Source of the DNA: Saprospiraceae bacterium
GTDB lineage: Bacteria; Bacteroidota; Bacteroidia; Chitinophagales; Saprospiraceae
Assembly: GCA_028280415.1 (NCBI GenBank)
Contig: JANQLV010000075.1
Span: 1 to 64,000 of the forward strand
Direction: 5' to 3'
Length of the DNA stretch: 64,000 bases
Both the position numbers and the translations under genes were made by a program. The first letter of the stretch is position 1; every line of letters begins with the position of its first letter. This document shows positions 17,237 to 25,754 of the stretch, piece after piece. Below the pieces are notes generated by a model. The model worked only from the letters and a program-made list of their open reading frames with translations. It did not search any database and had not been told where the DNA came from.

Positions 17237-18034
17237 CTAACGCTGCACATTTATCAATTGCCCCTGCTGAAATAAATAATGGATGTAATCAGAGGGAGAC
17301 ATTTCGAAAAAATAGGACATATCTTTTGAAAAATGAGACCAGTCGTGATATCCAAGGGAGTAAATAAATGCTTCTTTTTCGGAAATAGTACCGATTTGTT
17401 TCATGGCGATTCTAAACCGGTGGAGACGTTGAAACTGTTTTGGGGATATTCCTACTTTCTCTTTAAAAATTTGCTGTAATCGCCTTTGACTCAGGCTATA
17501 ATTTCCCAGGATTTCTGAAACTGGATTTCGATATCCAGCTTGGATGTGATTACAAAGGCCTGCCACTAAGTCCTGTTGAGAAAAGGGATGTAAATGAGCA
17601 ATTAGCCATTTTTCGGTACAATCGATTATTTGAAGAATGTCTGAGTTCGATTTATACATATCAACAAGTTGCCGATATAAGCCTGCGACCAGAGGAAGGG
17701 AGCTGATGTCATTAATTAAAGTATTACAGTTTTCAGGGATCAGGGCATTTAAACTATGGGCATGAAACTTGATCAGGAAAGTTAACCTATTCTGACTGAT
17801 ATCCATATCTACATTGTGTTCAAAATGACCAATAATACCGAAATCGGATTTGTGAACCAGCTTTTTGCCATTAAAGCGAAATATTATATTTCCAGCCAGG
17901 GAAAAAAATAACTCAGGATGTCCATCCGGCGCAAATCGAAATACATCCGTATCCTTCACAGAAGAATGGATCGTCCAAAAAGATTTGACAAAAGGTGTCA
18001 AAAAAGGAGATGGTGTATAATGTTGACTCTGCAT
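17237..18034 (-). CDS. AraC-family transcriptional regulator
   Basis: 265 residues. The N-terminal ~150 residues resemble the DUF6597-type ligand domain (FLTPFVKSFWTIH, RFAPDGHPELFFSLAG). The C-terminal ~90 residues hold the two AraC helix-turn-helix motifs: ILGNYSLSQRRLQQIFKEKVGISPKQFQRLHRF and YSLGYHDWSHFSKDMSYFFEMSPSDY. The target is unknown. It lies between the FG-GAP gene and the SulP gene on the same strand. Confidence 0.85.
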   Translation of the reverse strand: MQSQHYTPSPFLTPFVKSFWTIHSSVKDTDVFRFAPDGHPELFFSLAGNIIFRFNGKKLVHKSDFGIIGHFEHNVDMDISQNRLTFLIKFHAHSLNALIPENCNTLINDISSLPLVAGLYRQLVDMYKSNSDILQIIDCTEKWLIAHLHPFSQQDLVAGLCNHIQAGYRNPVSEILGNYSLSQRRLQQIFKEKVGISPKQFQRLHRFRIAMKQIGTISEKEAFIYSLGYHDWSHFSKDMSYFFEMSPSDYIHYLFQQGQLINVQR

Positions 18035-18175
18035 AAGGCATTTTGGCCAATGTGATCTACAATCAAGTTATTAAATAATGAAGGAATCACCTAAATCATT
18101 CGATACACAACGGAATGGAAATGATGATCAACCGGGCTCTTTAGATTAAATGCGGATCAGGAGATAGAAGGAACA

Positions 18176-19444
18176 CTATTTCGGTTTGAATAAGCGGCGA
18201 ATAAATTGTACCAATAAGGAAAAAACAACTCCGATCAAAACGCCCATCTCAATACCTACCAATAAAGTACAAATAAAGGTGACCAGCATCACGAGGAATT
18301 GATACCGGTCTTTTCGCCATAATTCTTTTGCACCAGACAAATCGAATAGGCCAAAAATCGATAGGAGGATGATTGCGGCGAGAACTGCTTTCGGCAGATA
18401 ATAAAAAAGAGGCGTGAGAAACATTAGTGTTAGACCTATAATGAGTGCGGTAAAGATCGAAGCAAAACCCGAACGGGCCCCCGCTTCGTTATTGACTGCC
18501 GATCTGGTAAAACTTCCCGAAGTAGGGAGGGCCTGAAAAAATGCGCCTCCAATTTTGGCTATTCCCAATGCAATGAATTCCTGATTGGGATTGATTTCAT
18601 AATCTTTATGTTTACCTTGTATGACCTTGGCTATGGCAATACTTTCAACAATCCCGATAATAGTAACGACAAAAACGGTTGGCAATATTGAGGAAATATT
18701 TTTCCAATCCAGCTCCGGCATTGAAAACCCGGGTAGTCCATCTGGTACGGTTCCGACGATATTGATATCCGAAATGCCTCCCCAATAAACCAGGAGGGTG
18801 CAGATGATTACCGCTAGGAGCGCACCGGGAATAGCTCGGTTAATCTTTTTTAAAGTGTAAATCAAAACCATACTTCCCAGGCAAATCACTAAAGTAAGCA
18901 GGTTGGTTTCCTCAATGTGTTTAATAGCATAAACCAGCGTTTGATAGCTGTGTTCCGCCCGGGGGATTTCGATCCCCAGTAAATCCTTAAGCTGACTAAT
19001 CGCAATGATAATTGCAGCCGCAGAGGTGAAACCTATAATTACCGCAGGACTAATTATTTTAACAACAAAACCAATGCGCAACAAACCCAATGAAAATTGC
19101 GCTATGCCTATCATTAATCCGGCCAGTAAAACCAGACTGATATATTGTTCGGTCATCGGTTGGGCAATCTGGCTGATTCCCGCTACGATCAACAAAGAAG
19201 AAATGGCTACCGGTCCAACTGACATCTGACGGGAAGTACCTAATATTGCATATAAAAAAAGTGGTATTAAACCACCATATAAACCATAAATCGGGGGCAT
19301 CCCTGCCAGCATGGCGTAGGCCATTCCCTGTGGGACGAGCATTACAGCTACCGTAATTCCGGCCATTAAATCACTACGACCATCTTCGTAAGTATAATTC
19401 TTTAAACTTTCACTAATCGGAAAAATAGATTTGATCCTCCTCAT
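18176..19444 (-). CDS. SulP-family anion transporter lacking a STAS domain
   Basis: 422 residues from the ATG at 19444 (a TTG nine codons upstream is less likely). The transport core is complete in outline: DLMAGITVAVMLVPQGMAYAMLAGMPPIYGLYGG (SulP signature), LGTSRQMSVGPVAISSLL, GFTSAAAIIIAISQLKDLLG and FFQALPTSGSFTRSAVNNEAGARS. SLC26/SulP proteins carry sulfate, bicarbonate or other anions. The protein stops at QFIRRLFKPK, just after the last helix, so the usual ~110-residue cytoplasmic STAS domain is absent. The 141 bases before the next gene contain no displaced STAS fragment. Confidence 0.88.
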   Translation of the reverse strand: MRRIKSIFPISESLKNYTYEDGRSDLMAGITVAVMLVPQGMAYAMLAGMPPIYGLYGGLIPLFLYAILGTSRQMSVGPVAISSLLIVAGISQIAQPMTEQYISLVLLAGLMIGIAQFSLGLLRIGFVVKIISPAVIIGFTSAAAIIIAISQLKDLLGIEIPRAEHSYQTLVYAIKHIEETNLLTLVICLGSMVLIYTLKKINRAIPGALLAVIICTLLVYWGGISDINIVGTVPDGLPGFSMPELDWKNISSILPTVFVVTIIGIVESIAIAKVIQGKHKDYEINPNQEFIALGIAKIGGAFFQALPTSGSFTRSAVNNEAGARSGFASIFTALIIGLTLMFLTPLFYYLPKAVLAAIILLSIFGLFDLSGAKELWRKDRYQFLVMLVTFICTLLVGIEMGVLIGVVFSLLVQFIRRLFKPK

Positions 19445-19556
19445 GCGCGCAAAGTTAAGTAATCGGGCCAAGAATGAATAATCGAATTTTATCCGTTAAA
19501 AAAATACCACAATCCGGGTGTTGGGTCCTTAGGGAAATAGTTGTTTTATTGAATAG

Positions 19557-19766
19557 TTATAATGGAAATGAGCGATTCGCAAATTGTTGGAGTCGTAGCG
19601 GAAATTTAAAGTTCAATTTTTGTTTAATCCTGTATGGTATTGACTTGATCTTCTTTTTTTTGATAGCAAAGCCTAAAGAATCTGTATCCATCGATACAAT
19701 ATCTTGCTGAGCAGAAGTGAGATTCGAAAGTATACAGAAAAAGGCGAGGATTAAGTTTTTATTCAT
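19557..19766 (-). CDS. Small secreted protein or gene remnant
   Basis: 69 residues beginning with a clear signal peptide (MNKNLILAFFCILSNLTSAQ). Only about 49 residues follow; they are Lys/Phe-rich and end FANRSFPL. I recognise no family. The combination of a good secretion signal with an abrupt short body suggests either a small secreted peptide or the 5' remnant of a larger gene. The overlapping forward frame at 19474-19710 has no signal or family and is taken as its shadow. Confidence 0.4.
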   Translation of the reverse strand: MNKNLILAFFCILSNLTSAQQDIVSMDTDSLGFAIKKKKIKSIPYRIKQKLNFKFPLRLQQFANRSFPL

Positions 19767-19830
19767 TATGTTGTTTTCCTGAAAGCGCTTGAAGGTAGCT
19801 AATTGCTCCTATTGGAGTATGCTAATAATT

Positions 19831-19870
19831 TTCGATTGTCAGATGATCACCGTGACCACCGACAATCGAA
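19831..19870. repeat. 40-bp near-palindrome
   Basis: Outer arms TTCGATTGTC (19831-19840) and GACAATCGAA (19861-19870) are exact complements. The inner 20 bases are also largely self-complementary (GATGATCAC against GTGACCACC with two A-C mismatches). It lies between the small secreted gene and the type B T9SS gene, which diverge, so it is not an obvious terminator; it could be an operator or a mobile palindromic repeat. Confidence 0.6.
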
Positions 19871-19996
19871 TTTATGTGCTTATTGCTATGTATACATTAG
19901 AGAAAGAAAAGAAGTTCAATGATTAAAAAGGAACAAAAAACAGAAGTCGAGCCAACTCAGGAGTACAATGTTACGTCTTTACTAGAAAGCGCAACG

Positions 19997-21688
19997 ATGT
20001 TTAAACTTTTTCTCTTCCTTTTTTGTACATCTTTTGCTCTTTCTGTTTGGGGACAAGGAGAAGCTAATGTATGGTATTTTGGTTTTGGCGCAGGGCTGGA
20101 TTTCAATACTGCCCCACCTACAGCTTTGACCAATGGAATGTTAAGCACGGATGAAGGTTGTTCGACGATATGTGATGCGGATGGCAATTTATTATTCTAT
20201 TCCAATGGTGAAGACGTTTATAACCGCAATCATCAAATCATGCAAAATGGAACCGGGCTGGCGGGACATTTTTCTTCCACACAATCTGCACTGATTGTTC
20301 CGAAACCATTAAGCAATCATCTTTATTATATTTTTACAACTGGAGCAGAAGCCGGGTTCAGCGGGGCTTTCAATGGGCTCAACTATTCCATTGTAGATAT
20401 GACTCAGGATGATGGGAAAGGAGCGGTTATCGAAAAAAATGTTCCACTGATTGGCTATACGACAGAAAAACAAACGGCGATTCGGCATAGCAATGGAAGA
20501 GATATCTGGATTGTTACCCATCTTTTTGAATCCGATGCTTTTTATAGTTTTTTGCTAAGCTGTGAGGGGCTTCAGACTCAACCGGTTATCAGCCGGGTAG
20601 GGAAACCCCATATTGATCCGAATGTTGGTTGCTGTGAAAGGATAAGCACATTGGGATGCATGAAATCTTCTCCCGATAATCAAAAAATTGCAGTCGTCTG
20701 GTCGGAATTAAAAACTTACGATCCTCAGGCCGGTACCGTGATCGGAGACTGGCACCTGGAGTTATTTGAATTTGACAATTCTTCCGGGAAATTATCTCCT
20801 CCCGATTTTTCGGTTAGTTACGGGGATAATTCCAGTAATAATCAAAGTTACGGTATTTGCTTTTCTCCCGATAACACTAAACTTTATCAGGCTGTTTATC
20901 AAGGTTTTCCCGCCAATAAAATTTTTCAATATGACCTTACCGCAGAGGATATTCCAGCCTCCCGGGCACTTATAGTTGAGGAATCCATCAAGGCATTCGG
21001 TACGATGGAAATAGGGCCGGATGGAAAAATTTATATTGCCCGTACAAATGGCCACAAATACCTTTCGGTTCTGCACCAGCCCAATCTGTTGGGTACGGCC
21101 TGTGCCTACGAAAAAGATGGGATTAGTCTGGCCGGTATCAATTCTACCTGGGGACTTCCTAATATTCTTTATGACTATTCTTTTAAACCGGTCTTTGATT
21201 TTTTCTCTTCGGATACGACGATCTGTGAGAATGAAACTTTATCATTGGAAATGGATACGCTGAATGCAGATCATTATTTGTGGAATGACGGCAGTATTTT
21301 TTCGAATCTTGACATTGAGGAAGCTGGATTGTATTGGCTGGAAATCTCTTCCGAAAATTGCGGGCAGGGGCGGGACAGTATTTACGTTGCCGGGGAAAAC
21401 TGTGATTGTAAAGTGATTTTTCCTAATGTATTCTCTCCGAATGCAGATGGTAATAATGATGTATTTGAGCCCGTTCGAGCCTTTTGTGAATACGAAAAAT
21501 ACGATTTAAAAGTTTTTAGCCGTTGGGGCGAAGTAGTTTTCGCTACGAATGATCAGCATCAAAGCTGGGATGGCTATTTCAAAGGCAAGAAAAGCCAGGT
21601 TGGGACTTATCTCTTTTATCTTAGCTATCAGATTCCCGGTAATGATAAGGTAGAGCAAGTGCTTGGGGATGTGGCTTTGGTTCGGTAA
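19997..21688 (+). CDS. Large secreted protein with T9SS type B (gliding-associated) C-terminal domain
   Basis: 563 residues from the ATG at 19997, which opens a signal peptide (MFKLFLFLFCTSFALSVWGQ). An ATG at 19919 would add 26 hydrophilic residues before it. The body has seven-bladed-propeller character, starting ANVWYFGFGAGLDFN and containing repeated SPDN-KLY segments (SSPDNQKIAV, FSPDNTKLYQ, GPDGKIYIA), as in many Bacteroidota surface proteins. A PKD-like stretch (about 435-490) precedes the end domain VIFPNVFSPNADGNNDVFEP to YSFYLSY-like strands, the type B sorting domain (CHU_C family). It is likely exported by T9SS and anchored or released at the surface. Confidence 0.85.
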   Translation: MFKLFLFLFCTSFALSVWGQGEANVWYFGFGAGLDFNTAPPTALTNGMLSTDEGCSTICDADGNLLFYSNGEDVYNRNHQIMQNGTGLAGHFSSTQSALIVPKPLSNHLYYIFTTGAEAGFSGAFNGLNYSIVDMTQDDGKGAVIEKNVPLIGYTTEKQTAIRHSNGRDIWIVTHLFESDAFYSFLLSCEGLQTQPVISRVGKPHIDPNVGCCERISTLGCMKSSPDNQKIAVVWSELKTYDPQAGTVIGDWHLELFEFDNSSGKLSPPDFSVSYGDNSSNNQSYGICFSPDNTKLYQAVYQGFPANKIFQYDLTAEDIPASRALIVEESIKAFGTMEIGPDGKIYIARTNGHKYLSVLHQPNLLGTACAYEKDGISLAGINSTWGLPNILYDYSFKPVFDFFSSDTTICENETLSLEMDTLNADHYLWNDGSIFSNLDIEEAGLYWLEISSENCGQGRDSIYVAGENCDCKVIFPNVFSPNADGNNDVFEPVRAFCEYEKYDLKVFSRWGEVVFATNDQHQSWDGYFKGKKSQVGTYLFYLSYQIPGNDKVEQVLGDVALVR

Positions 21689-21995
21689 AAGGAACAACTT
21701 AATGATATTTCATGGACTTGAAAACTGTTATTGCTGATATGATGTTGTAATAAAAAAACTAGTAGAAGAGAAAATTGTACTAATCTTCGATATAAGAGTA
21801 GTAGCCCTACTTCTTATTGATTGATATTATTAAATATTGGATTACTTTAGGTCTGTTAGTACGACAAAAATCTCTTTTTTCAGTTCGTATGTGGATTTTT
21901 TAGAAGCATTTTCATAATTTGGTGGCTTTTTGAGTTAACTATTCTTAAGTTTTTATCAAATGAACACTTTTATAATTTATACAAAAAAAATATCT
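21689..21995. other. AT-rich intergenic region
   Basis: Between the type B T9SS gene and the TPR gene. Only a weak hairpin (AAGAGTAG with CTACTTCTT near 21795-21820) is visible. No TAnnTTTG box and no open frame of note was found. Confidence 0.4.
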
Positions 21996-22796
21996 ATGAA
22001 GGATTGGAAAAAATGGGCCTTCCTGTTTATTGTTACTATTAGTGTGGCTTTTACGGGGCAAGCTCAAGATGCAACAGCCACAACCTTATACAACGAGGGA
22101 TTAGCAAGTTTAAAAAGTAAAGACTTTGAAGCAGGCTATGATAAAACCAAAGCAGCATTGGCTGCTGCTGAAACTGAAGAAAATGAAAAGATCGCGAAAT
22201 TAGCGAAAAAGAATTTAGCCAAAGCAGCCTATTATTTGGGTCAGCAAAAATTAAAAGAAAAAGCAGTAGAGGAAGCAATGAGTTTGTTTGATGAGGGCAT
22301 TGAAGCGAATCCTGACTATCCAGCTCTCTATAAAGGGAAAGCACAGGCATTAAATGCAAAAGGACAATCAGTAGATGCGATTAAAACTTATTTTAAGTCT
22401 GCTGAATTATCTGAAAAAGCTGGAAAATCGGAAGCTGCTGCAAAGACTATTAAGAAAGCAGGAAGCGTTGTTAGCAAATTGTACTCTGGAAAAAAATATG
22501 CAAAAGCTATTGATGCCGGTAAAGCTTTTTTGGAAGTAAAAGACTCTCATAAAGTACACTATTATGTAGCGAAGTCTTTCGAAAAGCAAAAAGATAAAGC
22601 CAATGCTTTGACACATATCAATAAAGCGGTTGAATTGGCAGGTGCTGAAGCAAGTGATAAATATTACTGGGCTCAAGGCAATATAGCGGAGAAAGCGGGT
22701 AAAAAAGCAGATGCATTAGCTGCTTATAAAAAAATCACAGAGGCTAAATATAAAGAAAACGCAGCTTTTAAAATCAAAGAACTGGAAGGAGAATAG
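21996..22796 (+). CDS. Secreted tetratricopeptide-repeat protein
   Basis: 266 residues from the ATG at 21996, opening a signal peptide (MKDWKKWAFLFIVTISVAFTGQAQ); an upstream ATG at 21960 would put 12 residues before it. The mature part is all-helical, very rich in Ala and Lys, with about five TPR units (for example ALYKGKAQALNAKGQSVDAIKTYFKSAEL, YYVAKSFEKQKDKANALTHINKAVEL). TPRs are protein-interaction scaffolds; a periplasmic role is inferred. It ends in a strong bidirectional terminator shared with tRNA-Leu. Confidence 0.8.
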   Translation: MKDWKKWAFLFIVTISVAFTGQAQDATATTLYNEGLASLKSKDFEAGYDKTKAALAAAETEENEKIAKLAKKNLAKAAYYLGQQKLKEKAVEEAMSLFDEGIEANPDYPALYKGKAQALNAKGQSVDAIKTYFKSAELSEKAGKSEAAAKTIKKAGSVVSKLYSGKKYAKAIDAGKAFLEVKDSHKVHYYVAKSFEKQKDKANALTHINKAVELAGAEASDKYYWAQGNIAEKAGKKADALAAYKKITEAKYKENAAFKIKELEGE

Positions 22797-22821
22797 TAAT
22801 TTACAGACTGTTCAAAATGAT

Positions 22822-22855
22822 AAAAGCCTCATAATTAAACAATTATGAGGCTTTT
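22822..22855. terminator. Strong bidirectional intrinsic terminator
   Basis: AAAAGCCTCATAATT (22822-22836) and its exact complement (22841-22855) form a 15-bp stem with a 4-base loop (AAAC), with A and T runs at the two ends. It lies between the TPR gene (forward) and tRNA-Leu (reverse) and can serve both. Confidence 0.9.
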
Positions 22856-22862
22856 GTGTGAG

Positions 22863-22946
22863 TACCCGGAGCGGGACTTGAACCCGCACGGCCCGAAGGC
22901 CACAGGATTTTAAGTCCGGCGTGTCTACCAATTCCACCACCCGGGC
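22863..22946 (-). tRNA. tRNA-Leu (anticodon TAA)
   Basis: 84 bases. The reverse-strand sequence starts GCCCGGGTGGTGGAATTGG, has the anticodon loop CTTAAAA (TAA), a long variable arm (TGGCCTTCGGGCC, the class II hallmark of Leu tRNA), the T loop GTTCAAGTC and an acceptor stem closed by GCCCGGG against TCCGGGT with discriminator A. CCA is not encoded (ACT follows). Confidence 0.95.
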
Positions 22947-22981
22947 ATCCTGTTTGAAATGCATTACATTTCGCTATATTT

Positions 22982-23007
22982 AAAAAAAGCCTTCACAGCA
23001 GAAGGCT
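22982..23007 (-). terminator. Intrinsic terminator of tRNA-Gly
   Basis: On the reverse strand AGCCTTC (23007-23001), a 6-base loop, GAAGGCT (22994-22988) and then a run of T (22988-22982). It separates tRNA-Gly from tRNA-Leu, so the two tRNAs are probably separate transcripts. Confidence 0.8.
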
Positions 23008-23012
23008 CCTTG

Positions 23013-23085
23013 AGCGAAAGACGGGATTCGAACCCGCGACCCCAACCTTGGCAAGGTTGTGCTCTACCAGCTGAGCTACTTTCGC
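23013..23085 (-). tRNA. tRNA-Gly (anticodon GCC)
   Basis: 73 bases. The reverse strand begins GCGAAAGTAGCTCAGCTGG, has the anticodon loop TTGCCAA (GCC), the T loop GTTCGAATC and the acceptor stem GCGAAAG/CTTTCGC with discriminator T. CCA is not encoded. Confidence 0.95.
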
Positions 23086-23171
23086 ATAATTTACTTTGCG
23101 ACATTTAATAACAAATTCCCGATTTTACGAATTGGTATTATGATCGCATGTACTTTTCTTCTAAAGCGTTG

Positions 23172-23204
23172 CAAATATAAGGTAATATCAGCCAATTTGT
23201 CAAA
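23172..23204 (-). promoter_or_regulatory. Promoter of tRNA-Gly
   Basis: Reverse strand: TTTG (23204-23201), 21-base spacer, TATATTTG (23179-23172), a full match to the Bacteroidota promoter pattern. The predicted start is near 23165, about 80 bases before the mature tRNA. Confidence 0.7.
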
Positions 23205-23331
23205 ATTTCTAATCGAAAATTTTATCTTTTTTTTTGATTACTACCTGGCGCTTTACAGGGACTGTTTTTTGGATATTTAACCTCGGTTTTAACTTTTATT
23301 TCGCTTGCCCGGACCAGCGTATCTCGAACAC

Positions 23332-23973
23332 TTAAAGAATCAAATTCTCATCGTAATTCATCCCGTAGGCATCTCCCAGACTTACTAATAATAATGCAGC
23401 TTCCTGTTGTTTTAGTTCCTTATTGATCAGTGAACCGGCTATTTCAATATTATCCTGATCGAGATGACTGAAAGGTTCATCAAGCAAAAGGAATTCAAAG
23501 GGTTGGCAGAGTGCGCGAATAATCGCGACTCGTTGTCGCTGGCCGTATGAAAGGGTACGCGAGGTTTTTTCCAATAAATTGGCTATTCCCAACTCATCAG
23601 CCATTTCCCGGATTCCGGTTTCACTTTTGAAGTCAGAGAGCTTATTTTTGAGCTGGATATTTTCCAAAGCGGTGAGATTTGGAAATAAGCGCAAATCCTG
23701 AAATACAATAGATAATTTCTGCTGGCGCATATCTGACCATTCGTCAGCTTTGAAATTGCGGATAGGCTTTTCATTAATGTGCACTTCCCCCGAATAATCA
23801 CTTCTTAGACCGTATATAAGGTGGAGTAGGGTTGATTTTCCTTTTCCGGAAGGCGCACTGATGAGGTATCTTTTTCCTTTTTCAAATGTTCGCTGTGTAG
23901 CCCATATATCCGATTGTAAAGTTTTCCCCCCATCAAAAATCGGATCGGGTCTAAGGTCCTGTAACTGTATCAT
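23332..23973 (-). CDS. ABC transporter ATP-binding protein with atypical H-loop
   Basis: 213 residues, one nucleotide-binding domain of LolD/MacB-like size. Walker A is SAPSGKGKST (Lys46; the first Gly of the motif is Ala), followed by a Q-loop (VFQDLRLFP), signature LSYGQRQRVAIIRAL and Walker B LLLDEPFSHLD. After beta-strand LLLVS the usual His of the H-loop is missing: the sequence is SLGDAYG (residues 198-204) where T-H-D is expected. No permease gene is adjacent, so its partner is elsewhere or it works alone. The lost His may slow ATP hydrolysis; this is inference. Confidence 0.85.
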   Translation of the reverse strand: MIQLQDLRPDPIFDGGKTLQSDIWATQRTFEKGKRYLISAPSGKGKSTLLHLIYGLRSDYSGEVHINEKPIRNFKADEWSDMRQQKLSIVFQDLRLFPNLTALENIQLKNKLSDFKSETGIREMADELGIANLLEKTSRTLSYGQRQRVAIIRALCQPFEFLLLDEPFSHLDQDNIEIAGSLINKELKQQEAALLLVSLGDAYGMNYDENLIL

Positions 23974-24056
23974 TTCTACTGGATTTGAGGCTTAAGGCAG
24001 GAGGTCCCGGAGCTTGAGCGTTTCTTAAACCTAAAACCTCCTGCTTTATACCCGTT

Positions 24057-25589
24057 TTATATCTCGCCTCTTCGATCAGCTTTGTAAATTTCATTGATCG
24101 ACTCGAAAAGCTGTTTTAAACTATTCGAATTCTTGTCTTTGAAGTTCATAAAAAGTTCGCTATTCTTTCTGTTGGTTGAAAACTTGATATCCTTGAAGTT
24201 CAAGTCGAGATTCTTTTTAGCGGCAGTACTTTCTATCAAAGTGCTGAAGTCGGCAAATCCGGCTAAAATATCATTCTTGAGTAAATTGATCTTGGATTTA
24301 TCAATAGCTTCATTACCTTTAAATCCACCGTCTCTGATTTTGCGGATAATCTCGGGATTGGCCGACATGAAGATCATTTCATCCTGAATTAATAATTGTG
24401 CATCCGGGTCGTTAAATCCTTCTCCGGAAAGCATGGAAGTGTTGTTAATATTGTACAAATTGTCTTCCAGCTCTTTTAAAGCACCGCGTTCAACAGCCAA
24501 AGACAAAAATTTATTTAACCTCTCTTTGTCTCTGATATTCGTAGCGAAGCTGACTTGTGGTGTTTCCTTATCCCTTGGAGTGGAATAAATCAGGATATCT
24601 CCACCGAAAGTACTGGCAATATCGTCTGCCGTCAAACCATACTGGCTCAAACCAAAATTAGCCATTGCCAGCGCGCCTTTTTTCTGCAAAACGGATTGTA
24701 TACCTTCCAGATCCAAAGCGACGGTCATCATAGAAACCGCATCGGATGGAACATAGCCGGAGAAGTCGGATTTTGTTTTGTTTTTGAAAAACAGGTTGAT
24801 GTCTTCAACTAAAGCCCCCTGCAGGTATAAACTTGATTTGGATTCAATTGCGCCATTATTGAAATCAACATAGCTATGAATAAAGTTGTCTTTAGCCGCG
24901 TTTGCATCAATACTCGCCATTATCAGGGCATTTTTCAAAGCCGGACTATTCGCCAGTGCATTTGAACTCATCCAGCTGGTAATATCATGATTGCCGGACA
25001 TTGCCTTTTTCAGATCATCATCCGTAGCAATTGTATTTTCTTCGGTAGTCGAAAAGAATTTTTTCAACTTGACAATTGGATCAGTATAGGAATTGGTCAT
25101 TCCTAAAATAACCTTTTCGTCATTCCAGGCAACGGACTGACTTCCTTTCATAGCAACCTCAAAACCATCCTGACTACTTTTTTTCAAGTCACCGGATGTA
25201 TTCACCAACTGCTCCAGGGCAGCTTTGTCTTTTACAGATGCGACGATCCCTACAAAAACATCCTCTGGATTATCCTGCTCCAGAATGTGGGCGATATACA
25301 TGTTTTTTGAAAGATCGATTCCCGATTTAGCAGGGTCGGCGATGACTTCACCCAGTGTAACGTTATATCTCTTGGTTTCACGAATCAACTCCTGATAAAA
25401 CTCCATTTGTTTTACATTTTCAAAATCAGCTTTATCCAGAATTGCGCTGGTATTGATGGATGTTACCATTGAAACATCTTGAGGGATGGTTTTTAGCATA
25501 TCATCTGCAGCGACAGTTCCGCTATTAGAGCAAGATGAGTAAATGATGGCAACTGTGAGTAATAAGAAAAGAAAAGTTTTGGATTTCAT
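24057..25589 (-). CDS. DUF4836-family lipoprotein
   Basis: 510 residues with a lipoprotein signal (hydrophobic segment, then IIYSSC; acylated Cys20). The body matches the DUF4836 family of Bacteroidota lipoproteins in overall layout: MLKTIPQDVSMVTSINTSAIL at the start, DISTWMSS-like SWMSSNALANSP at about residue 210, and FATNIRDKERLNKFL-type segments. Its function is not established; the protein is probably periplasmic or outer-membrane-anchored. It lies downstream of the GT2 gene in the same direction after 165 bases. Confidence 0.75.
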   Translation of the reverse strand: MKSKTFLFLLLTVAIIYSSCSNSGTVAADDMLKTIPQDVSMVTSINTSAILDKADFENVKQMEFYQELIRETKRYNVTLGEVIADPAKSGIDLSKNMYIAHILEQDNPEDVFVGIVASVKDKAALEQLVNTSGDLKKSSQDGFEVAMKGSQSVAWNDEKVILGMTNSYTDPIVKLKKFFSTTEENTIATDDDLKKAMSGNHDITSWMSSNALANSPALKNALIMASIDANAAKDNFIHSYVDFNNGAIESKSSLYLQGALVEDINLFFKNKTKSDFSGYVPSDAVSMMTVALDLEGIQSVLQKKGALAMANFGLSQYGLTADDIASTFGGDILIYSTPRDKETPQVSFATNIRDKERLNKFLSLAVERGALKELEDNLYNINNTSMLSGEGFNDPDAQLLIQDEMIFMSANPEIIRKIRDGGFKGNEAIDKSKINLLKNDILAGFADFSTLIESTAAKKNLDLNFKDIKFSTNRKNSELFMNFKDKNSNSLKQLFESINEIYKADRRGEI

Positions 25590-25754
25590 TATAAAAATTA
25601 GTTTTGTATTACAGAATGCAATACTAGTAAATTTATTGCCCTTACAGAAACTAATTCAGATGAAACCCGGAATGCGGTCGATTAAATCTGTACGGATATA
25701 CGGTAAGAGAGCATAAGCTCCTGTTTTATGACTATTCTATGATATACCAATCAA

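Noticed and set aside
19474..19710. Forward open frame of 78 residues
   Set aside because: Opposite to the small secreted frame, which has a convincing signal peptide; the forward product has none.
23059..23280. Forward open frame of 73 residues
   Set aside because: It runs over the tRNA-Gly gene and its promoter on the opposite strand.
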